Assembly: GCF_012034935.1 (NCBI RefSeq)
Contig: NZ_JAATEN010000003.1
Coordinates: forward strand, 1 to 64,000
DNA: 64,000 nucleotides
Reading direction: 5' to 3'
Source: Streptomyces zingiberis
GTDB taxonomy: Bacteria; Actinomycetota; Actinomycetes; Streptomycetales; Streptomycetaceae
The notes beneath the pieces were generated by a model that was not told the origin of the DNA, made no database searches, and was given only the letters and a program-made list of their open reading frames with translations. Made by a program: the position numbers and the translations under genes. Of the stretch, positions 1 through 8,783 are shown one piece after another; the stretch's first letter is position 1, and every line of letters begins with the position of its first letter.

Positions 1-770
1 CCGGGAACGGCGTAGGGACTCCGGACGGCATAGGGGCTGCGGACGGCGTACGGACTGCGGACGGCGTACGGGCCGGGCCCGCCCTCCGCGCCCGGCGCGG
101 CCCCCGGGCCCGGGTTCGGTGCGGCCCCCGGGCCCGGGTTCGGTGCGGCGTGCGGGTCCGGGTTCGGTGCGGCGTGCGGGTCCGGGTTCGGTGTGGCGTG
201 CGGGTCCGGGTTCGGTGTGGCGTGCGGGTCCGGGTTCGGTGTGGCGTGCGGGTCCGGCGCGCGGGACGGGCGCGGCGGGGCGGCGGGGCCGGCCACCATG
301 TCCCGGGGCTCGGTCCGCGCACTGGAGGGGTCGTACGGGGGATGCGTGTACGGGCCGTGCTGCTCGGGCAGGGTGTCCCCCTCCCGCGGTGGGAGGACGG
401 GGGCGGGCCCGTAGGGACGAGGCGGCCCGGCGGGGGGCCCGGGACGCGGGGCCGCGGGCGCCGGCCCGGGAGGCTCCGGGGGCCGGAAGCCGTACGGCGG
501 GGGGCCATCGGCCGCGAGGTACGGCGGAGGGTACGGGAGCGGCTGCCCGGACGGCGGAGGCGGCGCGGGCGGCGCGGGCGGCGGGGCCGGCACGGCCGGC
601 GTGCTCGGCCTGCTCGGTGCGGCCGGTGGGCGGGCCGGGAGCGCCGCGGAGACCGGAGACCGCGGGGGCGCGGCCGGGGGCGGCGGGGCGGGTGGCGCGC
701 CGTTCCACGGAGGTGCCGGGGCGGCCGCTGGTTCACCCGGCGGCCGGGTCGGTCGTTGGTAGGTGCTCAC
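1..770 (-). CDS. Proline-rich repeat protein, N-terminal part (runs off left edge)
   Basis: Reading leftwards from a GTG at 770, about 256 codons stay open to the window edge. A GGAG Shine-Dalgarno lies 6 nt before the GTG, which decided the start. The product is rich in Pro, Ala, Gly and Arg with no hydrophobic stretch so far. Two in-frame repeat tracts are visible: an 8-residue unit NPDPHATP (variants NPDPHAAP, NPGPGAAP) at residues about 172-225, and a PYAVRS unit at about 232-256 that is still repeating at the edge. A weak -10 (TACAGT, 801-806) lies just upstream. In many streptomycetes the gene after tatD encodes an RpfB-like resuscitation factor with a disordered N-terminus, so this may be one; that is inference from context, because no folded domain lies inside the window. 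Confidence 0.6.
   Translation of the reverse strand, partial: MSTYQRPTRPPGEPAAAPAPPWNGAPPAPPPPAAPPRSPVSAALPARPPAAPSRPSTPAVPAPPPAPPAPPPPSGQPLPYPPPYLAADGPPPYGFRPPEPPGPAPAAPRPGPPAGPPRPYGPAPVLPPREGDTLPEQHGPYTHPPYDPSSARTEPRDMVAGPAAPPRPSRAPDPHATPNPDPHATPNPDPHATPNPDPHAAPNPDPHAAPNPGPGAAPNPGPGAAPGAEGGPGPYAVRSPYAVRSPYAVRSPYAVP
97..257 (-). repeat. 24-bp tandem repeat, about 6.7 copies
   Basis: Unit boundaries are at 97, 121, 145, 169, 193, 217 and 241; the last copy is partial. The unit length is a multiple of three and encodes NPDPHATP-type octapeptides of the minus-strand protein. Copies diverge from left to right (NPGPGAAP twice, NPDPHAAP twice, NPDPHATP), which suggests stepwise slippage duplication. 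There are no spacers between units, so this is not CRISPR. Confidence 0.9.
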
Positions 771-995
771 GGCGCTCCACTGTCCGGCGTTCGGAGGCGG
801 ACTGTAGCGGAGATGTCACCACTCAGCACAGTTGTACGACTACCCGGTGTGAGGATCATGAGGCCGCGAACGGGCGCGGAACCGGCCCCGTCCGGCCTCA
901 GGAGCCCCAGACGTCCGGGCCCCACCTGTCCGGGCCCCCCGTGCGTCCGGTCACCCGCGCGTCCGGCCCCCGCGCTTCGTTCCCCGCGCGTCCGG
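771..995. other. Intergenic: promoter side of the repeat protein and tatD 3' flank
   Basis: The left part holds the weak promoter of the minus-strand repeat protein (TACAGT at 801-806). The right part (900-995) carries five scattered copies of the short word CGTCCGG. I see no clear hairpin terminator for tatD. Confidence 0.4.
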
Positions 996-2222
996 TCAGC
1001 CGGCGCCGAAGGCCCGGTCGGTGTTGGCGGCCACGGCCTCCGCCATCGTGTCCTCCGGAACGCCCTTGACCTGCGCCATCGCCCGCAGCGTCAGCGGGAT
1101 GAGATACGGCCCGCCCGGGCGCCCCCGGTACGGCACCGGCGTCAGGAACGGCGCGTCCGTCTCGACCAGCAGCAGATCCAGGGGCGCGACGGCGAGTGCG
1201 TCGCGCAGGGGCTGCGCGTTCTTGAACGTGACGTTGCCGGCGAAGGAGAGGAAATAGCCGTTCTCCGCGCAGGTCCTGGCCATGGCCGCGTCCCCGGAGA
1301 AGCAGTGGAAGACGACCCGTTCGGGCGCCCCCTCGTCGGCCAGCACCCGCAGCACGTCCTCGTGGGCGTCGCGGTCGTGGATGACGAGCGTCTTGCCGTG
1401 CCGCTTGGCGATGGCGATGTGGCGGCGGAAGGACCGCTCCTGGGCCGCCCTGCCCTCGGGGCCGGTGCGGAAGTGGTCGAGGCCGGTCTCGCCCACGCCC
1501 CGCACCTGGGGGAGGGCGGCGAGCGCGTCGATCTCGTCCAGCGCGGCGTCGAGAGCGGCGTCGCCGCCGGGCACGCGGGCCCCCTGCCGGGACCAGCCGT
1601 CGGGGTCGCCGAGGACGATCCGCGGCGCCTCGTTGGGGTGGAGCGCCACCGTCGCCCAGACGCTCTCGTGCGCGGCCGCCGTCTCGGCCGCCCAGCGTGA
1701 ACCGGCGAGGTCGCAGCCGACCTGCACGACCCGGGTGACGCCCACGGCGGCGGCCGCGGCCAGGGCCGCCTCGACCGTGCCGGACTGCATGTCGAGGTGG
1801 GTGTGCGAGTCGGTGACCGGCACGCGCAGCGGTTCGGGCGGCGGGGGCGGGGAGTCCTTGCCGGCTTCACGGGCAGCCTTGCCGGTCCCGCCGGCTTCAC
1901 CGGCTTTCCCGGCCCCGGCGGGCTTCCCGGCCTTCGCGGCCTTCGCGGGTTTCCCGGCCCCGGCGCCTCCAGGGGCCGGACCGGGCCGCCCGGCATCGCC
2001 GGACCCGCCCCGCCCGGTGGGCCCGCCCCCCGCACCGCTCCCCGGGGACGCGCCGACGGCACCGGACGCCCCGGCGCTCGCCACTCCCGCGCTCACCACT
2101 CCCCCGGGCTCGCCCGGCGCCACGGGCCGGCCGGCGCTCCGGGTTCCGGTCCCGCTCCCGGTCCCGCGACCGCCCTCGCCGTCGTCCCCCGGGGTCCCGT
2201 TCGCTGTCGTCGCTGCCGCCAT
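996..2222 (-). CDS. tatD: TatD family metal-dependent DNase
   Basis: 408 aa; the TatD domain occupies about residues 133-405. TatD proteins are cytoplasmic metal-dependent 3'-5' exonucleases/AP nucleases with a TIM-barrel amidohydrolase fold. Metal-ligand motifs are all present: DSHTHLD (138-144), GETGLD (244-249), HDRDAHED (282-289), HCFSG (306-310) and ETDAPFL (354-360). The first roughly 130 residues are a Gly/Ala/Pro/Lys-rich extension that the usual ~260-290 aa family members lack; streptomycetes often have a shorter version. The ATG lies 7 nt after a TAGACT -10 (2230-2235), so the mRNA is probably leaderless. It sits 54 nt after rsmI on the same strand. Confidence 0.93.
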   Translation of the reverse strand: MAAATTANGTPGDDGEGGRGTGSGTGTRSAGRPVAPGEPGGVVSAGVASAGASGAVGASPGSGAGGGPTGRGGSGDAGRPGPAPGGAGAGKPAKAAKAGKPAGAGKAGEAGGTGKAAREAGKDSPPPPPEPLRVPVTDSHTHLDMQSGTVEAALAAAAAVGVTRVVQVGCDLAGSRWAAETAAAHESVWATVALHPNEAPRIVLGDPDGWSRQGARVPGGDAALDAALDEIDALAALPQVRGVGETGLDHFRTGPEGRAAQERSFRRHIAIAKRHGKTLVIHDRDAHEDVLRVLADEGAPERVVFHCFSGDAAMARTCAENGYFLSFAGNVTFKNAQPLRDALAVAPLDLLLVETDAPFLTPVPYRGRPGGPYLIPLTLRAMAQVKGVPEDTMAEAVAANTDRAFGAG

Positions 2223-2229
2223 GGCGGCG

Positions 2230-2235
2230 AGTCTA
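2230..2235 (-). promoter_or_regulatory. -10 box for leaderless tatD transcript
   Basis: TAGACT on the minus strand, 7 nt before the tatD ATG. No Shine-Dalgarno lies between. Confidence 0.5.
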
Positions 2236-2276
2236 CGATCCGCGCTCCGCGCCGGGGCGGCCCGGCCGGGAGCCGG

Positions 2277-3170
2277 CTACCGCCCGGGCTCCGGCTCCGT
2301 ACCCCCGGCCGTCGTCTCCCCCGAGCCGGCGGCCGTCTTGGCGGCCACCACCGCGTCGAACACCTCGCGCTTGGGCACCCCGGCCTCGGTGGCGACCGCC
2401 GCGATCGCCTCCTTGCGCCGTTCGCCGGCCTCCTCCCGGACCCGCACCCGGCGGGCCAGCTCGCCCGCGTCCAGCTCCGCCGGGCCGCGTTCGGGGGCGC
2501 CCGCCACGACGACGGTGATCTCGCCGCGCACCCCTTCGGCCGCCCAGGACGCCAGTTCGGCGAGCGGGCCGCGCCGTACCTCCTCGTAGGTCTTGGTCAG
2601 CTCCCGGCAGACGGCGGCGCGCCGGTCGGCGCCGAAGACCTCGGCCATCGCGGCGAGCGTCCCGGCCAGCCGGTGCGGGGACTCGAAGTAGACGAGGGTG
2701 CGCCGCTCCCCGGCGGCCTCCCGCAGCCGGCCCAGGCGTTCGCCCGCCTTGCGGGGCGGGAACCCCTCGAAGCAGAAACGGTCCACCGGCAGCCCGGAGA
2801 GCGCCAGCGCCGTGAGGACGGCGGACGGCCCGGGCACGGCGGTGACCCGGATGCCCTGCTCCACGGCCGCCGCCACCAGCCGGTAGCCGGGGTCGGACAC
2901 CGAGGGCATCCCGGCGTCGGTGACGAGCAGCACCCGTGCGCCGCCCACCAGCTCCGCCACCAGTTCCGGGGTACGGGCCGCCTCGTTGCCCTCGAAGTAC
3001 GACACGATGCGCCCGCGGGTCCGCACCTGGAGCGCCTGGGTGAGCCGCCGCAGCCGGCGGGTGTCCTCGGCCGCGACCACGTCGGCCGCCTCCAGCTCCT
3101 CCGCCAGCCGCGGCGGGGCGTCCGCCACCGCGCCGATGGGTGTCCCTGCCAGTACGAGCGTTCCAGTCAC
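2277..3170 (-). CDS. rsmI: 16S rRNA (cytidine-1402-2'-O)-methyltransferase
   Basis: 297 aa, close to the family's usual ~285. RsmI is a tetrapyrrole-methylase-fold enzyme that 2'-O-methylates C1402 in the decoding centre of 16S rRNA using SAM. The N-terminus (VLAGTPIGAVADAP) is the degenerate glycine-rich first motif, followed by AEDTRR at about 53-58 and VTDAGMPSVSDPG at about 100-112, all typical of RsmI. The start is a GTG 6 nt after a GAGGAT -10, indicating leaderless translation. It diverges from the mannosyltransferase gene across 149 bp. Confidence 0.95.
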   Translation of the reverse strand: MTGTLVLAGTPIGAVADAPPRLAEELEAADVVAAEDTRRLRRLTQALQVRTRGRIVSYFEGNEAARTPELVAELVGGARVLLVTDAGMPSVSDPGYRLVAAAVEQGIRVTAVPGPSAVLTALALSGLPVDRFCFEGFPPRKAGERLGRLREAAGERRTLVYFESPHRLAGTLAAMAEVFGADRRAAVCRELTKTYEEVRRGPLAELASWAAEGVRGEITVVVAGAPERGPAELDAGELARRVRVREEAGERRKEAIAAVATEAGVPKREVFDAVVAAKTAAGSGETTAGGTEPEPGR

Positions 3171-3176
3171 CGGGCC

Positions 3177-3182
3177 ATCCTC
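3177..3182 (-). promoter_or_regulatory. -10 box for leaderless rsmI transcript
   Basis: GAGGAT on the minus strand, 6 nt before the GTG start at 3170. It deviates from TANNNT at the first position. Confidence 0.4.
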
Positions 3183-3307
3183 GCAGCTCCCGCGCGCCGT
3201 CCCGGCCGCCCCTGGGCCCGGGCGGCCGCCCCGCGCCCCGCCGCGGCGGACGGGCGGCGGGTGGGGGCCCTCCGCCCGTCCGGCGCCGGACCTCCGCCGC
3301 CGTTCCC

Positions 3308-3313
3308 TACGAT
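3308..3313 (+). promoter_or_regulatory. -10 box for leaderless pmt transcript
   Basis: TACGAT, 6 nt before the GTG at 3320. No Shine-Dalgarno is present, and the same layout recurs at other genes in the window. Confidence 0.55.
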
Positions 3314-3319
3314 GGCGCG

Positions 3320-5323
3320 GTGACCAGTGACACCGCCACCGGCTCCCGCGACGAGCCCGCGCTCGGCGAGCGGCCCTCCGCGGCGCCGCCCGACGGTGCG
3401 GCCGGGCCCGCCGGATCCACCGGGACCGCCGCCTGCACGCCCTGGCAGCTCCGGCTGCGCCGCTACGGCTACCGCGGGCCGGCGGAGCACCTCCGCGTCC
3501 CGCTGCGCGAGCGGCTGGTCCCGCCGTTCCGCTCCGCGGGCACCCGGGTGTGGACCGTCCTCGGCGTGGATCCGTACACCGCCGAGAAACTGGTGCGCTG
3601 GTCCGCGTGGGGCGCGCCGCTGCTCGTCGCCCTCTTCGCGGGGCTGCTCCGCTTCTGGCAGCTCGGCAGCCCGGAGGCGGTGATATTCGACGAGACGTAC
3701 TACGCGAAGGACGCCTGGTCGCTGCTGCGGTACGGCTACGAGGGCACCTGGGCGGAGAAGGCCAACGCCGCGATCCTGGCCGACCCGCAGCGCGTCCCCC
3801 TCAGCCCCGACGCCAGCTACGTCGTCCACCCGCCGGTCGGGAAGTGGACGATCGCCTGGGGCGAGGCGGTCTTCGGCCTCACCCCGCTGGGCTGGCGGTT
3901 CGCGACGGCGGTGCTCGGCACCCTGTCCGTGCTGATGCTCTGCCGCATCGGCCGCCGCCTGTTCCGCTCCACCGCGCTGGGCTGCCTGGCGGGGCTGCTG
4001 CTCGCCGTGGACGGGCTGCACTTCGTGATGAGCCGGACGGCGCTGCTCGACCTGGTGGTGATGTTCTGGGTGCTGGCCGCCTTCGGCGCGCTGCTGATCG
4101 ACCGGGACTCCGCGCGCGCCCGGTTCGCCGACGCGCTCGACGCCCGCGCGGCCACCGGCGAGGGCGCGGGCAGGTCCGGGGACGCCGGCACCGGCGCCGC
4201 CACGGCCGCCGGCCCGGCCGGCGGCACGGCCAGGGCACCCCTCTCCCGCACGGAGCCCGCGGACGCCGGGACGGCGGCGGACGGCCGGTCCGGCGGCCCC
4301 GGCCCGGCACACCCGGATCCCGCCCGGCCCGACCCCGCCGTCGGGGACCGGCTGCGGCTCGGCGCCCGCCCCTGGCGGCTCGCCGCGGGTCTCTTCCTCG
4401 GGCTGGCCTGCGCCACCAAGTGGAACGGGCTGTACGTGCTGGCGGCGTTCGGCGTGCTGACCGTCCTGTGGTACGCCGGGGCGCGCCGCACCGCGGGAGC
4501 GCGGCGCCCGTACCGGTCGATGCTGCGGCGGGACGCGGGCCCGGCGTTCCTCTCCCTCGTCCCCGTCGCCGTGGTCACCTACATCGCCTCCTGGGCGGGC
4601 TGGTTCGCCACGAGCGGCGGCTACTTCCGCGACTGGGCGGAGGGCCGCCGGGGCCTCTCGCCGGATGCCGTGTCCCTGGCCGGGGTGCGGATCCCGCTGC
4701 CCCAGGTGGACCTGACGTGGGTGCCGGAGGCGCTGCGCAGCCTGTGGCACTACCACGCGGAGGCGTACCGCTTCCACGTCAACCTGGTCGATCCACACCC
4801 CTACCAGTCGAATCCGTGGTCCTGGCTGGTGCTGGGGCGCCCGGTGTCGTACTTCTACGAGTCGCCGAAGCCGGGCGAGGACGGCTGCCCGGCGGACACC
4901 GTGGACAAGTGCGCCCGGGAGGTGCTCGCCCTGGGCACGCCGATGCTGTGGTGGGCGGCGTGCTTCGCGGTGCTGTACCTGCTCTACCGGTGGTTCTTCC
5001 GCCGCGACTGGCGCGCGGGCGCCGTGCTGTGCGGGGTGGCCGCCGGCTGGCTGCCCTGGTTCCTCTACCAGGAGCGGACCATCTTCCTCTTCTACGCCGT
5101 GGTGTTCGCCCCGTTCCTCTGTCTCGCGGTGGCGATGATGATCGGCGCGCTGCTCGGGCCGCCGGGCGCCCCGGAACGGCGCCGGGTGTTCGGGGCGGTG
5201 GGCGCCGGGGTGCTCGTCCTGCTGATCATCTGGAACTTCGTGTACTTCTTCCCCCTCTTCACCGGGCAGGCGATTCCGCTGGAGTCCTGGCAGGACCGCA
5301 TGTGGCTGGACACCTGGGTGTGA
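3320..5323 (+). CDS. pmt: Dolichyl-phosphate-mannose-protein mannosyltransferase (GT39)
   Basis: 667 aa multi-spanning membrane enzyme. Actinobacterial Pmt transfers mannose from polyprenyl-phosphate-mannose to Ser/Thr of secreted proteins during Sec export. After a cytoplasmic N-terminus come a first membrane segment (about 99-116) and the FDETYYAKD motif (about 122-130), which holds the acidic residues essential in the family; CATKWNG and many further helices follow. Start chosen at GTG 3320, 6 nt after a TACGAT -10 (leaderless), rather than at an upstream ATG in the rsmI promoter. Between DRDSARARF and the LRLGARPWR block there is a Gly/Ala/Pro-rich insertion of roughly 60-70 residues, not expected in Pmt. 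The penicillin-binding protein gene follows by 89 bp. Confidence 0.93.
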   Translation: MTSDTATGSRDEPALGERPSAAPPDGAAGPAGSTGTAACTPWQLRLRRYGYRGPAEHLRVPLRERLVPPFRSAGTRVWTVLGVDPYTAEKLVRWSAWGAPLLVALFAGLLRFWQLGSPEAVIFDETYYAKDAWSLLRYGYEGTWAEKANAAILADPQRVPLSPDASYVVHPPVGKWTIAWGEAVFGLTPLGWRFATAVLGTLSVLMLCRIGRRLFRSTALGCLAGLLLAVDGLHFVMSRTALLDLVVMFWVLAAFGALLIDRDSARARFADALDARAATGEGAGRSGDAGTGAATAAGPAGGTARAPLSRTEPADAGTAADGRSGGPGPAHPDPARPDPAVGDRLRLGARPWRLAAGLFLGLACATKWNGLYVLAAFGVLTVLWYAGARRTAGARRPYRSMLRRDAGPAFLSLVPVAVVTYIASWAGWFATSGGYFRDWAEGRRGLSPDAVSLAGVRIPLPQVDLTWVPEALRSLWHYHAEAYRFHVNLVDPHPYQSNPWSWLVLGRPVSYFYESPKPGEDGCPADTVDKCAREVLALGTPMLWWAACFAVLYLLYRWFFRRDWRAGAVLCGVAAGWLPWFLYQERTIFLFYAVVFAPFLCLAVAMMIGALLGPPGAPERRRVFGAVGAGVLVLLIIWNFVYFFPLFTGQAIPLESWQDRMWLDTWV

Positions 5324-5412
5324 GGCCGCGGCCATGCCGTAGAGTGCGCCGCACTGCGCTTGACACCGGGGGTCGAGCTTCCAAGTACCCGAGATCTGTG
5401 GGGGTTTCTCCG

Positions 5413-7050
5413 ATGCGTAGTGGCGCGAAAGCCGCCGTGGCCGGTGGCGTGTTCGCGGCGGTGGTGGGGGCGGGTTTCGGCGTCCACGCCCTGACGTCGG
5501 ACGACGGGCCGGCCGGGAACGGCGGCACGGCGCGGACCGCACCCGAGAGCCCGGAGGTGCGGACGGGCCCGCCGGACGCCGAGGAGATCCAGGAGACCTC
5601 CGAGGGATTCCTCACCGCCTGGGCCGCCGGCGAGCCGGGGAAGGCCGCGGCGCTCACCGACGACCCGAAGGCCGCCCGCGCCGCCCTCACCGGCTACCGC
5701 GACGAGGCCCACGTGACCAAGGTCACCCTGGAGCCGGCCGCCGCCTCCGGCGCGAAGATCCCGTTCACCGCCACCGCGGAGATCACTTACGAGAAGCAGC
5801 GGACCTCACTCGCGTACGAGTCCTCCCTGACGGTCGTCCGGGACGAGAAGACCGGCAAGGCCGTCGTCCGCTGGAAGCCCTCCGTCCTCCACCCGGAGCT
5901 GGGGAAGGGCGACACCCTCGTCACCGGCGACTCCGAGGCGCCCCCGATCAAGGCCCTGGACCGGGACGGCGCGGAGCTGACCAAGGAGGCGCACCCCACG
6001 CTCGCCGAGGTCCTGGACAGCCTGCGCGAGCGGTACGGCGACAAGGCCGGCGGCAAGCCCGCCGTGGAGGTGGCCGTCCGCCGCGACAAGGGCGACGAGC
6101 AGCCGGACAAGACGCTCAAGGTGCTCAGCGAGGGCGAGCCGGGCGAGCTGAAGACCACGATCGACGCCGGTCTGCAGGCCGCCGCCGAGCAGGCCGTCGC
6201 CAAGCGCGACCGGTCGGCCGCGGTGGCGGTGCGGCCCAGCACCGGTGAGATCCTCGCCGTAGCCAACAACCCGGCCGACGGCTTCAACGTGGCGCTGCGC
6301 GGCTCGCTGGCGCCGGGCTCCACGATGAAGGTCGTCACCTCGGCGATGCTGCTGGACAAGGGGCTGGCGTCGCCGCAGAAGGCGCACCCGTGCCCCAAGT
6401 ACTCCTCCTACGGCGGCTGGAAGTTCCAGAACCTCGACAAGTTCGAGATCGCCGGCGGGACGTTCGCGCAGTCCTTCGCCGCCTCCTGCAACACCGCCTT
6501 CATCTCGCAGGCGAAGGAGCTGTCCGGCAGTGACCTGGGCAAGGTCTCCCGCGACTTCTTCGGCCTGGGCCTCGACTGGAAGACGGGCGTGGCCACCTTC
6601 GACGGCGCCGTGCCCACCCAGCGGGACGCGCCCATGGCCGCCTCGCTCATCGGGCAGGGCGGGGTGCGGATGAACCCGCTGACGATGGCCTCGGTCTCGG
6701 CCACGGTGAAGGCGGGCGTGTTCCGCCAGCCCGTGCTCGTACCGGTGTCCGTGGACGACCGGGCGATCGCCAAGGCGCCGTCCTCGCTGCCGCCCGCGGT
6801 GGCCGACGAGCTCCGCGGGCTGATGAAGCTCACCGCGACCTCCGGCACGGCCGCCGAGGCCATGGCGGGGCTCTCCGGGGACATCGGCGGCAAGACCGGC
6901 TCGGCCGAGGTGGACTCGCAGAAGAAGCCCAACGGCTGGTTCACCGCCTACCGGGGCGACCTGGCCGCGGCGGCCGTCGCCCAGGCCGCGGGGCACGGCG
7001 GCAAGACGGCCGGTCCGATCGTCGCCGACATCCTGCGCGCCGGGGGCTGA
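5413..7050 (+). CDS. Class B penicillin-binding protein (NTF2-like MecA_N domain)
   Basis: 545 aa. A short cytoplasmic N-terminus and signal-anchor helix (about 7-27) precede an NTF2-like N-terminal domain (about 50-150), a linker and a transpeptidase domain (about 250-540). Catalytic motifs are complete: Ser303-Thr-Met-Lys306 (SxxK), Ser358-Cys-Asn360 (SxN) and Lys494-Thr-Gly (KTG). It should cross-link peptidoglycan on the outer face of the membrane. Start ATG 5413 gives a proper membrane anchor; the frame is open far upstream, through the pmt gene, but only as a GC artefact. A weak TTGACA-N17-AAGTAC promoter candidate lies at 5360-5388. A strong hairpin terminator follows the stop. Confidence 0.95.
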   Translation: MRSGAKAAVAGGVFAAVVGAGFGVHALTSDDGPAGNGGTARTAPESPEVRTGPPDAEEIQETSEGFLTAWAAGEPGKAAALTDDPKAARAALTGYRDEAHVTKVTLEPAAASGAKIPFTATAEITYEKQRTSLAYESSLTVVRDEKTGKAVVRWKPSVLHPELGKGDTLVTGDSEAPPIKALDRDGAELTKEAHPTLAEVLDSLRERYGDKAGGKPAVEVAVRRDKGDEQPDKTLKVLSEGEPGELKTTIDAGLQAAAEQAVAKRDRSAAVAVRPSTGEILAVANNPADGFNVALRGSLAPGSTMKVVTSAMLLDKGLASPQKAHPCPKYSSYGGWKFQNLDKFEIAGGTFAQSFAASCNTAFISQAKELSGSDLGKVSRDFFGLGLDWKTGVATFDGAVPTQRDAPMAASLIGQGGVRMNPLTMASVSATVKAGVFRQPVLVPVSVDDRAIAKAPSSLPPAVADELRGLMKLTATSGTAAEAMAGLSGDIGGKTGSAEVDSQKKPNGWFTAYRGDLAAAAVAQAAGHGGKTAGPIVADILRAGG

Positions 7051-7074
7051 CGGGCGCGGAGCGCCGTTCGTTCA

Positions 7075-7127
7075 CCGCGGGCGGTCCGGGTGCGGCACTT
7101 TCGTGCCACCTCCCGGACCGCCCGCGG
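7075..7127 (+). terminator. Strong hairpin terminator after the PBP gene
   Basis: Perfect 16-bp outer stem (7075-7090 with 7112-7127), continued inside by GGCAC/GTGCC closing a TTTC loop. It is symmetrical, so it can also stop leftward transcription. Confidence 0.85.
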
Positions 7128-7568
7128 CGTTTCCCGGCGCGTGACGCGCCCGGCGGCCGGCGCGGCGAGGGCCGGGCCGGACCGCCGGCGCGTGCGACGA
7201 GAGCGGCAGCGCCCACTCCGGCGGCTCCCGATACGTGACGGGCGGTCACGTATCCACCGGAAGCCGTACCCCCTGCGACTCGGCCCGTGGCACGGCACAC
7301 CGTGTTGCCGGAGAGCATCACCGGGCGTCCGTGGTCCCGGAGTTCGGTGTCCCGGGGTTCAGCCTCCCGGCCGCAACCGTGTCGGCACCGGAGTCGCCCC
7401 GGGCCGGTCCTCTCCTCCGCGTTCCGTCGACGGCCCCGCCGCGCACTGTCCCGCCGTCCGGACGTCCGCCGGATCGGCCGTTGGCCGCACCGGCGGCACG
7501 TCCCGACGGGCCGGTGGGGCCGGTCAGCCGCCCGCCGGTCAGTTGCCGGCCGGTCAGTTGCCGGCCGG
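7128..7568. other. 440-bp gap without a supported gene
   Basis: It contains the perfect inverted repeat at 7230-7254 and short direct repeats of GCCGGCCGGTCAGTTG at about 7540-7575 abutting the serine hydrolase stop. No ORF with a ribosome binding site and plausible composition was found. Confidence 0.5.
7230..7254. promoter_or_regulatory. 25-bp palindrome, operator candidate
   Basis: GATACGTGAC, 5-bp spacer GGGCG, then GTCACGTATC: a perfect 10-bp inverted repeat. It is isolated between two convergent genes, more AT-rich than its surroundings, and has the size of a TetR/GntR-type operator. It could instead be an RNA hairpin. Confidence 0.45.
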
Positions 7569-8783
7569 TCAGTCCCCGGCCGGGCAGGAGCGCAGGGCGC
7601 GGACGAGGGCCTGGGCGCGGGGGTCGGCGGTCACGTTGCGCTGCATGCCGCAGGTGACGTAGCCGAAGCCGATGCCCGCCTCCGGGTCGGCGAAGGCCAG
7701 CGAGCCGCCGCGCCCCGGGTGGCCGAAGGAGCCGCGGGAGAGCAGCGGGCAGGACGGCCCGTGCAGCATGTGGCCCGGCCCGAAGCGGGTGTTGACGACG
7801 AGGACGCGGTCCGGCCCGGCCGACTCCTCCGTCCGCGCCTGGGTGAGGGTGGCCGGCGCGAACAGCCGCCGGCCGCCCGCGACGGGGCCGATCAGCGCCG
7901 CGTAGAAGCGGGACAGCGCCCGGGCGGTGGCGATCCCGCCGGAGGCGGGGACCTCGGCCGCCTGGTAGTCCGGGGCGTTCTCCGCCGGCGGCGGGGCGAC
8001 GGCGGCGAACGCGCGCCGGGTGAGCGAACCCGGATCCTCCCAGGCGGCGGTGACGGACGGTTTGGCGCGGACCCGCAGCCCCGCCGCGGCCGGCGGGGGC
8101 GGGGCGGTGACGGGGCCGATCCGGCCGACCCGGTGCCGCTCCGCCGCCGGCAGCCCCAACCACAGTTCGAGCCCGAGTGGGCCGGCGATCTCCTCGGCGA
8201 TCCAGCGGCCGACGGTGCGGCCGGTGGCGCGCAGCACGAGTTCGGCCAGGAGCCAGCCGTAGGTCATGGCGTGGTAGCCGTGGGCCGTCCCCGGCTCCCA
8301 GGCCGGCGTCTGGGCGGCCAGCGCGCGTGGCGCGGAGACCCCGTCCAGCGCCTCGGCGGGGGTCAGCGGGGTGTCCAGCGCGGGCAGCCCGGCCCGGTGG
8401 CTGAGCACCTGCCGCACCAGCAGGCGCTCCTTGCCGGCGGCCTTGGCCTCGGGCCAGTAGGTGGAGAGCGGCGCGTCGAGGTCGAGCTGGCCGCGCTGCT
8501 GGAGCAGGAGCGGCACGGCCGCCACGATCCCCTTGGTGACGGAGCGGACCAGTTGGGCGGTGCCCTCGGTCCACGGCTCGTCGGTGTCCGGGCCGGAGGT
8601 GCCGGCCCAGAGGTCGACCACCTTCTCGCCGTCGCGGTGCACGGCGACGGCCGCGCCGCGCTCCCCGCGCTCCTGGAAGTTGCGGACGAAGGCCTCCCGG
8701 ACCGGCTCGAAGCCGTCCGCCACCGTGCCGTGGACGTCCACCACTGTGCTGCGCTCCCGTTGCCCGTTTACGTCACCGCGCAT
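7569..8783 (-). CDS. Beta-lactamase-family serine hydrolase (class C/EstB-like)
   Basis: About 404 aa from the ATG at 8783. The fold is that of class C beta-lactamases and EstB-type esterases: Ser81-x-x-Lys84 (RSVTKG) is the nucleophile/general base pair, HGYHAMTYGWL carries the conserved Tyr of the YxN position, and FGHPGRGGS replaces the KTG box with HxG, as in esterase members. There is no signal peptide, so a cytoplasmic esterase or peptidase is more likely than antibiotic resistance. The start is uncertain: GTG codons at 8744 or 8741 have a GGGAG Shine-Dalgarno, whereas the ATG at 8783 has none. It lies convergent with the PBP gene and stands alone. Confidence 0.85.
   Translation of the reverse strand: MRGDVNGQRERSTVVDVHGTVADGFEPVREAFVRNFQERGERGAAVAVHRDGEKVVDLWAGTSGPDTDEPWTEGTAQLVRSVTKGIVAAVPLLLQQRGQLDLDAPLSTYWPEAKAAGKERLLVRQVLSHRAGLPALDTPLTPAEALDGVSAPRALAAQTPAWEPGTAHGYHAMTYGWLLAELVLRATGRTVGRWIAEEIAGPLGLELWLGLPAAERHRVGRIGPVTAPPPPAAAGLRVRAKPSVTAAWEDPGSLTRRAFAAVAPPPAENAPDYQAAEVPASGGIATARALSRFYAALIGPVAGGRRLFAPATLTQARTEESAGPDRVLVVNTRFGPGHMLHGPSCPLLSRGSFGHPGRGGSLAFADPEAGIGFGYVTCGMQRNVTADPRAQALVRALRSCPAGD

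Noticed and set aside
97..257. CRISPR-like periodic repeats
   Set aside because: 24-bp units are directly adjacent with no spacers and are in frame with a protein.
3550..5412. Upstream extension of the penicillin-binding protein through the pmt gene
   Set aside because: The frame is open by GC bias only; the pmt frame has family motifs, and the PBP has a proper anchor helix from ATG 5413.
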